A stretch of 37,755 nt of DNA from Deltaproteobacteria bacterium (GCA_019310525.1 JAFDEE010000041.1:1-37755); one strand, 5' to 3'. Numbered from the stretch's first letter, positions 1 to 8,203 are shown. A program made the numbers and translations. Notes: a model not told the origin generated them from the sequence alone.

Positions 1-365
1 GGTGGAACCGATAGCTTGGGGTAGTGAAGGTTCAGGATTATCCGTCTTCGCAGGAGACCACGGACTTATCCGTGGGTGAATGTGCAAACAATTGTTGTGC
101 CGCGGCGTGATGTCGCCCCGAAGGCGAAGACGGGTATTTTGGGGGACCACGGGTTTACCCGTGAGGCTCAATAAGAAGGAAAGATCCGGACAATTTTTTT
201 GACACATAAGCTCCAAGAACCTTCCTCACAGTTGCCGATACAGTGGCTTGTAAGGGTTCACGGCAGACTGGCGGTTTAAAGAGGCTGTTTAGAAACTGCT
301 GCGCTTGCTGTTTTTTTCAACAGCCTGTTAATGTGAAAGCGGACGATATCAGGGGAGAGTGAAGA
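1..365. repeat. Non-coding region with nested inverted repeats
   Basis: No convincing gene lies here. Several hairpins are visible: CCACGGA (58-64) with TCCGTGG (69-75), CACGGGT (148-154) with ACCCGTG (157-163), and a longer-range pair CCGTCTTCGC (42-51) with GCGAAGACGG (124-133) that encloses the first hairpin. A perfect AACAATTGTT palindrome lies near position 90. A further hairpin, AGGCTGTT (282-289) with AACAGCCT (319-326), sits just before the first gene and shares its arm sequence with the hairpin at 27064-27116. The stems are not followed by T-runs, so ordinary terminators are unlikely; REP-like repeats fit better. No promoter for the kinase gene could be assigned. Confidence 0.55.
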
Positions 366-473
366 ATGAGCGATAAGATTTGCAGGGAAATGGAGCAAAA
401 AATAGAAGAGATGGAGCAGAAGATACTTCGCCTGAAACAAGGAATAGGTCTTTTTACAGGACTTTCCGGGTGA
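366..473 (+). pseudogene. Original 5' end of the hybrid kinase gene, now out of frame
   Basis: An ATG at 366 follows a good ribosome binding site (GGGGAGAG, 350-357) and encodes 35 residues, MSDKICREMEQKIEEMEQKI and onward, before a TGA at 471-473. The Met/Glu/Lys/Leu-rich heptad pattern resembles the short coiled coil that opens many PAS kinases. The kinase reading frame (positions congruent with 380) takes over in another frame with a PAS domain that lacks its first half. The simplest reading is that a deletion whose length is not a multiple of three removed the early PAS region and shifted the frame. Alternatives are a leader peptide or an assembly error. Confidence 0.5.
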
Positions 474-3181
474 CACCTGAAGACACGGTTGGTTTCGAAT
501 TGTTCGCCCTCGGTAATCGACAATGGGATATCCCTAGATTGAGAAAACTTCTCGGAGAAGTTCTTTCTGAAAACATCTTTTTTGAGGACTTTGAAGTGGA
601 GCATGACTTTGAAACCATCGGGCGGAAAGTCATGCGGCTCAATGCCAGGGTCCTGGCCTCCGATGATGGGGCGGAACGAATCCTCCTGGCGATTGAAGAT
701 GTTACAGAGCAGACAAAGGCCCGGGAACGAACGGAACATCTGGTATCTGTGCTAAGGGGGCTCCGAAGTGTCAATCAGTTGATAACCAAAGAGAAAGATC
801 CTCAAAGCTTGATTCAAGAGGTATGCCGGGCCCTCATAAATACCCTCTCTTTCGATACGGCCTGGATCGCATTGCTTGACGAGTCAGGGGAATTTCTCTT
901 CGCCTCCGATGCAGGCATTGGGGAGCCTTTTAAAGAAATGATTCAGAACTTCCGCCACGGTCGATTTCCCCGTTGCGCACGCAGAGCTTTCAGGCAGGCG
1001 GAGGCACTGGTTATGGAATCGATGATTTTTTCCTGCAAGGATTGTCCCCTATGGGGCCGTTACAATGAAAGGGGAGCCCTTGCGGGACGCCTGGAGCATA
1101 ACGGCAGGATATACGGCATGATGTGCGTAACGCTCCATTCATTCTTTGCCGCCAACAGAGATATCCGGGAATTGTTCGAAGAGCTGTCAAGAGACCTCGC
1201 CCTTGCCCTTTATGCGGTGGATATGAGGCGGGAGCGTGAGAAAGGAATCGAGAGGCTCAGGGCCAGTGAAGAGCGGTACCGGGACCTTTATGAAATGGCT
1301 CCCAGCGCTTATTTCACAGTCCGCCCGGACGAGAGAGGCACTGTTGTTGACTGCAACCTGGCCGCGGAAAGGCTCTTCGGTTACGACCGGGCGACCCTGA
1401 AAACGATGAGTGCTTTGGATCTGTGTGCGGATACTCCTGAAGGGTTACAGAAAGCAATGGAACTCCTCGGACGCTGCAACAGGGGGGAACCCGTGCGGGA
1501 CATCCCCTTGATGATGAGGCACCGTGCCGGACATTCTCTCTGGGTCGGATTGTCTGTGGATCCCCAGCATGATTCCAGTGGAAATATCGTGCAACTACTC
1601 CTGATGATGACCAATCTTACGGAGAGAATGAGGGCTGAAGAGATCCTCAGGGATAAGTGGCGGCAGATGCAGACCATTTTCGATGGAATCAATGAGGTCA
1701 TCTATGTTTCGGATCCAAGGACCTACGAGGTGTTGTTCGCCAACAAGGCCCTGCGGGATTTCCTGGGGAAGGATCCCGTGGGTAGCGTTTGTTACAAGGA
1801 GTTTCACGGGTTTGATTCCCCTTGCGATTTTTGCAAGAACGAGCTGCTTTTTAAGAACAGGGAGAAGCCCATCCAGTTCGAGAACCGTTGGCCGGGGACC
1901 GATCGGGATTTCCTGGTCACAAACAGGATCATCGATTGGCCGGACGGAAGGGATGTAAGATTCGAGATCGCCTGCGACATCACAAAGCAAAAAAAGCTGG
2001 AGACCCAACTCAGGCACGCCCAGAAGATGGAGGTGGTCGGGACCCTGGTGAGCGGCATTTCCCACGACTTCAACAACCTCCTTCAGGCCATATACGGCTA
2101 TACCCAGATCCTGCTGATGGACAAGAGGTCGGACGATGTGGACTGGGATCGATTGAAGGGCATCGAAGAGGCGGCCGGGCGGGCCAGGGACCTCCTCCAG
2201 CAACTCCTGATTTTCAGCCGGAAGGTGGAGAGCCGTAAGAGGCCTGTTGACCTCAACCGGGAGATCCGGCAGGGCATCAAGATCCTAAGGCGGACCATCC
2301 CCCGAATGATCGATATACAGTTCAGGGAAGGCCCGAATCTGCGGATGATCAATGCTGACCCCGTCCAGATGGGCCAGGTGGTGATGAACCTCTCGGTTAA
2401 CGCCAGGGACGCCATGCCGGAAGGGGGCGAACTTATCATTGAAACCGGGAACGTGATCCTGGACCAGGAATACGCTGATAGCCACCTGTGGGTGGAGCCC
2501 GGCGAATATGTTTGTTTGAGCGTTTCGGATACGGGCGTGGGCATGGACAAGGAGACGATGGAACACATCTTTGAACCCTTCTTCACCACCAAGGAGATCG
2601 GGAAAGGAACCGGCCTGGGTCTTTCAACGGTTTATGGGATCGTCCAGGATCACGGCGGGCACATAACCTGTCAGAGTGAACCAGGGAAGGGTACGACTTT
2701 CAGGGTGTATCTGCCTGTCCTTGCAGCAGACCATTCCGGGAGGGAAGAGAACGGCGGAAGGGAGGATGAAGACTTGCCCGGCGGCAAGGAGACGATCCTT
2801 CTGGTGGATGATGACGATATGTTGAGAAAAACCGGATCCGAAATGCTTCAGAGGTTCGGCTACAGGGTGCTTACCGCAGAAAGCGGAGAAAAGGCCCTTG
2901 AGGTATATAGAGAAAACAAGGAGAAAATCGCCCTGGTTATTCTGGACCTCGTAATGCCTGGAATGGGCGGGAAGCGCTGTCTGGAAAAGCTTATAGAAAT
3001 GGATCCCGGTGTAAGGGTACTGGTCGCAAGCGGGTATTCCGCAAACGGCCTTTTAGAAGATTCCCTGAGGGCGGGAGCAATGGTAACCATTCTCAAGCCC
3101 TTTGAGATGAAGGAGCTGATGAAGGCGGTGCGGAAGGCCCTGGATCAAGAGATCGAAAGCCCGCGATCCAAAGACCCCTGA
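380..3181 (+). CDS. Hybrid sensor histidine kinase (partial PAS, GAF, PAS, PAS, HisKA, HATPase, REC)
   Basis: A soluble multi-domain kinase of 933 residues if read from TTG 380; this start has no clear ribosome binding site, and the strong site upstream serves ATG 366 in another frame. Domains in order: C-terminal half of a PAS domain (about 22-110), GAF (about 125-280), PAS (about 293-420), PAS (about 428-545) with a Cys-rich CYKEFHGFDSPCDFC segment, HisKA with phosphoacceptor His562 in SHDFNN, HATPase with N, G1 (DTGVGM) and G2 (GKGTGLGL) boxes, and a receiver with Asp856 in VILDLVMP. No membrane segments are seen, so sensing is probably cytoplasmic. The sigma54 regulator follows at 3455 and is a likely partner. 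The phosphorelay domains look intact; the doubt concerns how translation begins. Confidence 0.85.
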   Translation: MQGNGAKNRRDGAEDTSPETRNRSFYRTFRVTPEDTVGFELFALGNRQWDIPRLRKLLGEVLSENIFFEDFEVEHDFETIGRKVMRLNARVLASDDGAERILLAIEDVTEQTKARERTEHLVSVLRGLRSVNQLITKEKDPQSLIQEVCRALINTLSFDTAWIALLDESGEFLFASDAGIGEPFKEMIQNFRHGRFPRCARRAFRQAEALVMESMIFSCKDCPLWGRYNERGALAGRLEHNGRIYGMMCVTLHSFFAANRDIRELFEELSRDLALALYAVDMRREREKGIERLRASEERYRDLYEMAPSAYFTVRPDERGTVVDCNLAAERLFGYDRATLKTMSALDLCADTPEGLQKAMELLGRCNRGEPVRDIPLMMRHRAGHSLWVGLSVDPQHDSSGNIVQLLLMMTNLTERMRAEEILRDKWRQMQTIFDGINEVIYVSDPRTYEVLFANKALRDFLGKDPVGSVCYKEFHGFDSPCDFCKNELLFKNREKPIQFENRWPGTDRDFLVTNRIIDWPDGRDVRFEIACDITKQKKLETQLRHAQKMEVVGTLVSGISHDFNNLLQAIYGYTQILLMDKRSDDVDWDRLKGIEEAAGRARDLLQQLLIFSRKVESRKRPVDLNREIRQGIKILRRTIPRMIDIQFREGPNLRMINADPVQMGQVVMNLSVNARDAMPEGGELIIETGNVILDQEYADSHLWVEPGEYVCLSVSDTGVGMDKETMEHIFEPFFTTKEIGKGTGLGLSTVYGIVQDHGGHITCQSEPGKGTTFRVYLPVLAADHSGREENGGREDEDLPGGKETILLVDDDDMLRKTGSEMLQRFGYRVLTAESGEKALEVYRENKEKIALVILDLVMPGMGGKRCLEKLIEMDPGVRVLVASGYSANGLLEDSLRAGAMVTILKPFEMKELMKAVRKALDQEIESPRSKDP

Positions 3182-3343
3182 ACCCTCACTCACCTTCGTT
3201 CTGAACGTTTGCTGCGGATAAGAGGACGCCCAGAGCGAAGGGCGCAATGTCAAAAATCCAAACAAAATAATAAACTTTTTGTTTTTCAAATTTACCCCCC
3301 CCTATCTACTTGAAAATAAAACAGATTCAGGTTGAATATAGAT

Positions 3344-3360
3344 TATGCCAAATTGGCATA
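3344..3360. promoter_or_regulatory. Perfect inverted repeat overlapping the -24 element
   Basis: TATGCCAA-A-TTGGCATA is an 8-bp perfect inverted repeat around one central base. Its right arm contains the GG of the sigma54 -24 box. It could be an operator that blocks sigma54-RNA polymerase, or a chance consequence of the TTGGCA motif. No regulator can be assigned. Confidence 0.4.
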
Positions 3361-3369
3361 TTTATTGCA
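3354..3369 (+). promoter_or_regulatory. Sigma54 (-24/-12) promoter upstream of the response regulator
   Basis: TGGCAT-ATTTA-TTGCA matches the sigma54 consensus TGGCAC-N5-TTGCW at every position but one and has the exact 10-bp spacing between GG (3355-3356) and GC (3367-3368). Transcription would begin near 3381, about 75 bp before the ATG at 3455. Because the downstream gene is itself a sigma54 activator, autoactivation is plausible. This is motif recognition only. Confidence 0.7.
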
Positions 3370-3454
3370 CTACTCATTGCATATTGGTTTCATGGATAGT
3401 TACACGCTAGCCTGAAGGAAAAAGCTCCCTGTTCACAGGAGAAAGGGGCGAACG

Positions 3455-4909
3455 ATGAGTGCCGGCAATGATACCCGGATTCTCGTGATTGATGATGACC
3501 CTCAAATCCTGGATTTCGCCGCCACCGTCCTGGAGAGGGAAGCATACAGGGTCGAGACGTGTGATTCCTCCAAAAAATCTTTGCTTTTGCTCCATCGCCA
3601 CGATTTTGATCTGGTCCTCCTTGATCTCGTGATGCCGGAAATGGACGGGATCGAGGTGGCCTCCCATATACAAAACAACATGGTGAACGCAGAGATCATC
3701 ATCATGACCGGAGAGCCGGATGAGGACAGGATCGACCGGTGCAAACAGATGGGTATCGCCCATTTCCTTTTTAAACCCTTCAGTGCCCAGCAACTCAACT
3801 ACACCGTATATGCCGGACTCTATTCAAAAAGGATGGAACAGGCCCTGGCGGACAGGGCAGGGAGAAGCGTAAGCGGCATGCCCATCATCGGGGTTTCCAT
3901 GGCCATCCGGCATCTCCGTGAAGAGATCGAAATTTTGGCCCCTACGGATCTTCCCGTCCTTCTGGAGGGGGAGACGGGCACAGGAAAGGAACTGGTTGCA
4001 AGGGAGATCCATGAGCGGAGCAGACGCCGCGGGAGACCATTTTTCCCCGTAAACTGCGCCACTCTGGGAGAACTTGCGGAAAGCGAGCTTTTCGGACACG
4101 AGAAAGGTGCCTTTACGGGCGCAGTCCGATCAACCCGGGGCTGCGTTGGTTCGGCGGACGGTGGAACACTGTTTCTCGACGAGATCGGGGATCTACCCCT
4201 TTCCCTTCAGGCCAAGCTGCTCAGGTTCCTGGACAGCGGGGAGTACAGGAGAGTGGGAGATTCCCGCACGAGGAAGGCGGACGTACGTGTTATTTCCGCC
4301 ACCAATTGCGACCTTGAAACGATGTGCCAGGAGAACCGTTTCAGACAGGATCTCTACTTTCGCATTTCAGGAGCACGCATCAGGACCCTTCCCCTTCGAG
4401 ATCACCCGGAAGACATTCCCTTATTGACATGGCATTTTATCGAAGAATTCTCCTTTAGGCACAACCGAACCTTCCAGATGGCGCCGGATGCCGTCACCGC
4501 TCTTTCGGATTACGAATGGCCTGGTAACGTTCGCCAGTTGAAGTATGTAGTTCAACAACTCTGTGAAAGGTCGTTGGACGGCCGGATTCAATATCGGGAT
4601 GTCGCAAACCTGTTGGGAATCAATAGCCGGCTGGGGCTGGACATCTACCGGAGGGCCAAAGAAAAGGCCCTCAGGGATTTCGACATCAAGTATTTTTCAG
4701 AAGTGATAACAGCGGCACAGGGGAAGTTGAAAAAGGCCCTTGAGATCACCGGCATGCACAAGAAGAATTTTTACACAAAACTGCGTGAATTAGAGTTATC
4801 GTTAAAGGAATTCGCTCCGGAGAGTCAAAAGGGAGGGATTCCCAAAAGAAGATCGGATACTGTCCTTTCCAAGCCCCTGCCTTATCCCGCCAGACAGCTT
4901 CGCGGATAG
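3455..4909 (+). CDS. Sigma54-dependent response regulator (NtrC family)
   Basis: A 484-residue bacterial enhancer-binding protein. The receiver domain (about 6-120) has the acidic pair DDD near its start, phosphoacceptor Asp57 in LVLLDLVMPEMDG and a late conserved Lys in FKPF. The AAA+ domain (about 145-385) carries Walker A GETGTGKE, the GAFTGA loop that contacts sigma54, Walker B GGTLFLDEIGDL, and an arginine-finger region around FRQDLYFRI. The C-terminus (about 410-465) is a Fis-type helix-turn-helix ending near GMHKKNFYTKLRELEL. ATG 3455 follows GGGGCGAACG. It lies behind the hybrid kinase and a sigma54-type promoter, so it is probably that kinase's output and may control itself. Its target genes cannot be read from the window. 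Confidence 0.93.
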   Translation: MSAGNDTRILVIDDDPQILDFAATVLEREAYRVETCDSSKKSLLLLHRHDFDLVLLDLVMPEMDGIEVASHIQNNMVNAEIIIMTGEPDEDRIDRCKQMGIAHFLFKPFSAQQLNYTVYAGLYSKRMEQALADRAGRSVSGMPIIGVSMAIRHLREEIEILAPTDLPVLLEGETGTGKELVAREIHERSRRRGRPFFPVNCATLGELAESELFGHEKGAFTGAVRSTRGCVGSADGGTLFLDEIGDLPLSLQAKLLRFLDSGEYRRVGDSRTRKADVRVISATNCDLETMCQENRFRQDLYFRISGARIRTLPLRDHPEDIPLLTWHFIEEFSFRHNRTFQMAPDAVTALSDYEWPGNVRQLKYVVQQLCERSLDGRIQYRDVANLLGINSRLGLDIYRRAKEKALRDFDIKYFSEVITAAQGKLKKALEITGMHKKNFYTKLRELELSLKEFAPESQKGGIPKRRSDTVLSKPLPYPARQLRG

Positions 4910-4923
4910 AATTCTTTGGAAAT

Positions 4924-4960
4924 GGGATGAGAGGAGGCCTCCGTCTCTCCTTTTCATCCC
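4924..4960. terminator. Candidate bidirectional terminator hairpin between convergent genes
   Basis: GGGATGA (4924-4930) pairs with TCATCCC (4954-4960), with further imperfect pairing inside around a GGAGGCCTCC palindrome. It lies between the convergent response regulator and aminotransferase genes. TTTT precedes the right arm rather than following it, so termination is plausible but not classical. Confidence 0.4.
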
Positions 4961-5003
4961 CGGGAAGGAGTCCATCGGACTGACCTCTGAAGCCTGAAAC
5001 TTT

Positions 5004-6122
5004 CTACCTCCCGAGGACGGCTTTCAGTGCCTGCATCAACCGTTTGACGTTTTCCGCCCTGGCCGAGTGACCCATCAAGCCGATCCGCCAGATCTTACCG
5101 GCTAGTGGTCCCAGTCCCCCTCCGATCTCGATCTTGTGCTTTTCGAGAAGTTCCCTCCTTACAGCCGCCTCATCCACACCGTCCGGGACCAGAACCGCAT
5201 TCAGCATGGGAAGACGGTGGGAAGGATCGACCAGCATCTTCAAGCCGATATCCTCCAGGCCGGATACCAGCACTTGATGATTCTCCCGGTGCCTCTCAAA
5301 GACCTTCTCCAACCCCTCCTCGAGGATGAGTCGAAGCGCCTGGTATAGGCCGTAGAGCATATTGATGGGGGCCGTGTGGTGGTAGACCCTGGTGTGTCCC
5401 TCCCAGTAACGGGTGATCAGGGTGAGATCCAGGTACCAATTGGGAACCTTGCTTTTCCTGTTCCGGAGCGCGGAGACCGCCCTCTGGGAAAAGGAGATGG
5501 GAGCCAGGCCGGGAGGGCAGGAGAGGCACTTCTGAGTGCCGCTGTATAAGACATCCACCCCCCACTCGTCCATGGCGACCTTCATGCCGCCGAGGCTGGT
5601 GACCGCGTCCACCAGAAAGAGACTCTCAGAACCTTTAAGGAGGCCTCCGATCTGAGCCACGGGGTTACAGACACCGGTGGAGGTCTCCGCGTGGACCACC
5701 GCAACGACCTTGTAATGTTTTGCACAGGTTTTTTTCTCCACGTCCTCAGGGATCACCGGCCTTCCCCACTCGTATTCAAGTGTGTCGACCTCGGCCCCGA
5801 GACGGGAGGCCACCTCCTTCATCCTCTGACCGAATACCCCGTTTACCAGGATCAGGACCGGGTCGCCAGGCTCTATGAGGTTCACAAAAGCGCATTCCAT
5901 CCCAGCAGAGCCAGTGCCCGAAACAGGCAGGGTAACGGGGTTGGATGTCTTCATCACGTTTTGCAATTGGACCTTGATGGCGTCCATGATCTTGATGAAA
6001 TAAGGGTCGAGGTGGCCGATGGTCTTCCTGGACAGGGCCCGGTAAACGGCGTCCGGAACGCAGGAGGGGCCTGGTCCCATGAGAAGGACCTCCTTGAGGC
6101 CGTCAAGCATATTGTCTTGCAT
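5004..6122 (-). CDS. Class V pyridoxal-phosphate aminotransferase (alanine-glyoxylate/serine-pyruvate type)
   Basis: A 372-residue fold-type I aminotransferase. The N-terminus has the family signature LLMGPGPSCVPDAVYRAL, and the PLP-binding lysine is in GTQKCLSCPPG. An Asp in LVDAVTSLGG is well placed to contact the PLP ring nitrogen. The family moves amino groups between serine or alanine and glyoxylate, pyruvate or related acids; the substrate cannot be told from sequence. The reading frame stays open further upstream, but ATG 6122 is preferred because AAAGGAGT lies directly before it and the family begins here; the 78 residues upstream look non-coding. The gene stands alone, divergent from the CYTH gene and convergent with the regulator. 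Confidence 0.9.
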   Translation of the reverse strand: MQDNMLDGLKEVLLMGPGPSCVPDAVYRALSRKTIGHLDPYFIKIMDAIKVQLQNVMKTSNPVTLPVSGTGSAGMECAFVNLIEPGDPVLILVNGVFGQRMKEVASRLGAEVDTLEYEWGRPVIPEDVEKKTCAKHYKVVAVVHAETSTGVCNPVAQIGGLLKGSESLFLVDAVTSLGGMKVAMDEWGVDVLYSGTQKCLSCPPGLAPISFSQRAVSALRNRKSKVPNWYLDLTLITRYWEGHTRVYHHTAPINMLYGLYQALRLILEEGLEKVFERHRENHQVLVSGLEDIGLKMLVDPSHRLPMLNAVLVPDGVDEAAVRRELLEKHKIEIGGGLGPLAGKIWRIGLMGHSARAENVKRLMQALKAVLGR

Positions 6123-6358
6123 ATCGACTCCTTTCCTTTCGAGTGGTTCTAAGCCGCTTCCGAGGGGCGACTTAACCGGCGCCGGTGAAGAACCGCCGGG
6201 CAGCCGGGTCCCTCCTCGACCGGCAAGTGTTTGGTAAAATTTGGTTTTCCATTGATTATGTGAAAAATATAATGCACGATTCAGGAATGTAAAGATCCTC
6301 CGCCCCCAAAAAAGGCGGGGTGCGGGGGGGAGGAATAACAGGTTTATGGGACCCAAAT

Positions 6359-6417
6359 TGAGCGATTCCTGATGATATATTTGATTAAGCTATCTCATCA
6401 ATATTTTGAAACGCTCA
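6359..6417. promoter_or_regulatory. Nested inverted repeat in the divergent intergenic region
   Basis: TGAGCG (6359-6364) pairs with CGCTCA (6412-6417), and inside it TGATGA (6370-6375) pairs with TCATCA (6395-6400). The segment is AT-rich and lies just upstream of the CYTH gene. It may be part of its promoter or 5' leader; no -10/-35 pair could be fixed with confidence. Confidence 0.3.
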
Positions 6418-6450
6418 GTTTAGGTAAAGGTTAAGGAGGAGCATGGAGAA

Positions 6451-6921
6451 ATGGCCGTTGAAATCGAAAGGAAATTTCTGGTCAAGGGTGAAGGGTGGAG
6501 AGGTAAGGTCAAGGGGGTGTTTTACCGACAGGGATACCTTTCAACTGAGAAGGAGCGAGTGGTTCGGGTACGGGCTACGAAAGACAAGGGCTTCCTGACC
6601 ATAAAGGGCGCCCCGGAAAACCTCAAGCGCCCGGAGTACGAGTATGAGATTCCGGTAAAGGACGCCGAGGAGATGCTGGACTCCCTCTGCATCCGGCCGC
6701 TCATAGAAAAGACGCGATACCGGGTGGAGCACGGGGGATTTGTATGGGAGATCGATGTCTTTTCCGGTGAAAACAAGGGCCTCGTTCTGGCGGAGGTGGA
6801 GATCCAAGATCAAAACCAAGAGATCCCTTTGCCCGAGTGGATTGGAGAAGAAGTTTCAGGTGACCCCCGTTACACCAATGCACAGCTCGTGAAGAATCCT
6901 TACATCAGGTGGAATCCTTAG
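6451..6921 (+). CDS. CYTH domain protein (triphosphatase-like)
   Basis: A 156-residue single-domain CYTH protein. It opens with the family signature EIERKFLV (residues 4-11). Alternating charged residues follow along the expected tunnel strands: VVRVRATKDKGFLTIKG, YEYEIPVKDAEEML, KTRYRVEHGGFVWEIDVF and LAEVEIQ. CYTH tunnel enzymes hydrolyse inorganic triphosphate or thiamine triphosphate with divalent metal, and a few make cAMP; the short bacterial single-domain form is most often a tripolyphosphatase. AAGGAGGAGC precedes the ATG. The length is normal for the class and the charged positions appear intact. Whether it hydrolyses PPPi is inferred from the family. It has no operon partner. Confidence 0.88.
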   Translation: MAVEIERKFLVKGEGWRGKVKGVFYRQGYLSTEKERVVRVRATKDKGFLTIKGAPENLKRPEYEYEIPVKDAEEMLDSLCIRPLIEKTRYRVEHGGFVWEIDVFSGENKGLVLAEVEIQDQNQEIPLPEWIGEEVSGDPRYTNAQLVKNPYIRWNP

Positions 6922-7278
6922 GGAAAATGGGTGGTTCCATGAAGGGCTCCGATTCGCCTCCCTTGATCCGGAATCGCCGGGGGCATGGTCATTCCCCGGA
7001 AGATCTGGTATAAACCGGGCCGTCATGCCATGAAGGTCCCCTGCGGACGATTTTTCTCCTCGTTGCCGTAAGAAAGGCCCCCCGAAGCCGCGAAATGGAT
7101 CTGGGGCATATTAGGGGACTCTATCTGTTCACAAAGGCACTTCACCGTCCTGAAACCCTTTACATAGATGACGTTCGGCTCGTAAGGCGGCCTCTGGGTG
7201 GAATCCGGCCTGCAAGTGGAGAAGGATCCCTGAAAGGAGACCTTTGAAAAACGCCTGGCTTTACTCGATCCCGAGCCC

Positions 7279-7533
7279 CTTCCGTTTCCATAACACCCGG
7301 TGAGCACTTCAATTCGGTACCAACCTCCCTCCGAAAGGCCGATGGCGCCTTTTCTTTCGTTCCGAGGCTCCCGGGCTGGTGTTTTCAGCGGCTTATCAGC
7401 GGGGGACACTTGCCCGCCGCTTCCTGGCGGGCCGGCCCCCTCCGCATTCTCCCGCTCTAAGAAGAGCGTGAGCTGCGCGCCCTCCCGCCAGTCACTTCAG
7501 AAAAGGGGCCATCGGCCCTTGTTCAAACCATCC
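7279..7533 (+). repeat. 255-bp dispersed repeat, copy 1
   Basis: This segment reappears as a reverse complement at 18370-18629. Shared blocks include CGTTTCCATAACACCCGG, GTGAGCACTTCA, AGGCTCCCGGGCTGGTG, TTTTCAGCGGCTTATCAGC and CATTCTCCCGCTCT. It contains short hairpins such as GCTCT-AAGA-AGAGC and the self-complementary GGCC-GAT-GGCC. A further partial copy at about 7895-8133 is split by an inserted element. No coding signal is seen. Confidence 0.75.
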
Positions 7534-7686
7534 TCCCAAGGAGAAAAAGACTGAAAACATCAAGCCTCGGTAATCGGGAATTTCAACCGTAACTGACTCT
7601 CTTTAGTGAATGACAATGGGCCTTTTCCCAGGCCCTTTCTGGATCAAGCGCTTTCCCTGAAACCATTGTGCGCACCACCGGGAGAA

Positions 7687-7879
7687 GGGGCATGGAGATC
7701 TTTTCGGAAGTGACCTGTTGGGAGGCCTTCGTTATTTCATGGGGTTAGAGATGGGGGAAACCCCGGCTCCCGCTTGTAAAAGCGGGAGATCGGCGGAGGG
7801 GGCAAGAATCCCCCGTCACTAACCCCTTGAAATAACCAGGCCGGGAGACTCGGGAACGAGGAAAAGATCCCCATGCCCC
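7687..7879. repeat. Three-tier nested hairpin of about 190 bp
   Basis: The outer arms 7687-7705 and 7861-7879 are 19-bp complements with one mismatch (GGGGCATGGAGATCTTTTC and its partner). The middle arms 7732-7757 and 7810-7835 pair imperfectly over 26 bp. The inner stem is a perfect CTCCCGCTT-GTAA-AAGCGGGAG (7767-7788). A related unit in opposite orientation lies at 18632-18753, and a degraded one near 24247-24305. The pattern suggests a cruciform-forming or foldback element rather than a terminator. Confidence 0.7.
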
Positions 7880-7941
7880 TTCAATCTGATCCGGCGAATA
7901 CTTCAATTCGATACCAACCTCCGAAAGGCCGATGGCCCCTT

Positions 7942-8104
7942 GAGACCTTTGAAAAACGCCCCCTTTTGCTCAATTTCTGCGTCAGACTCAAATTTTAATC
8001 CTCGAAATACTCAATGTATTCCTGTGGTTAAAATTTTCGTCTTCCTTGATCTTGATTTCGTCTTCCTTGATCTTGAACAAAATTGAACGTTTTTCAAAGG
8101 TCTC
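7942..8104. mobile_element. MITE-like palindromic element with 17-bp terminal inverted repeats and 5-bp target duplication
   Basis: The ends GAGACCTTTGAAAAACG (7942-7958) and CGTTTTTCAAAGGTCTC (8088-8104) are perfect inverted repeats. CCCTT flanks both sides (7937-7941 and 8105-8109). Removing the element plus one CCCTT restores a sequence that aligns across the junction with 7337-7374, with only a few substitutions, so the insertion is directly visible. Inside, AAATTTTAA (7990-7998) pairs with TTAAAATTT (8028-8036) and AATAC (8006-8010) with GTATT (8016-8020). A perfect 21-bp tandem duplication (8035-8055, 8056-8076) lies in the right half. There is no open frame, so movement would need a transposase from elsewhere. 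Confidence 0.75.
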
Positions 8105-8185
8105 CCCTTTTCTTTCGTTCTAAGGCTCCCGGAGGATCGGCCTTAAGATCGAACTTTTTTCAGAGTTTGAAAGACCATTCCTTTC

Positions 8186-8203
8186 CTGTCAAAGATTTGA
8201 CAG
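8186..8203. promoter_or_regulatory. Palindrome CTGTCAAA-GA-TTTGACAG with an embedded -35-like box
   Basis: An 8-bp perfect inverted repeat about 155 bp upstream of the substrate-binding protein gene. Its right arm includes TTGACA (8197-8202), a consensus -35 hexamer; AT-rich TTTATTTTC sequence follows 17-19 bp later as a possible weak -10. An operator overlapping a promoter would explain this arrangement, but no regulator is identifiable. Confidence 0.35.

Noticed and set aside
1-200. CRISPR-like array from repeated GACCACGG hairpins
   Set aside because: Only two unequal copies exist, with no regular spacers and no cas genes.
6123-6356. N-terminal extension of the aminotransferase by 78 residues
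   Set aside because: The extension is proline- and arginine-rich with no family similarity, and a clear ribosome binding site precedes ATG 6122.
7023-7409. 128-codon minus-strand frame and a plus-strand frame at 7300-7554
   Set aside because: Both run through palindromic repeat DNA, have low-complexity composition and lack ribosome binding sites.
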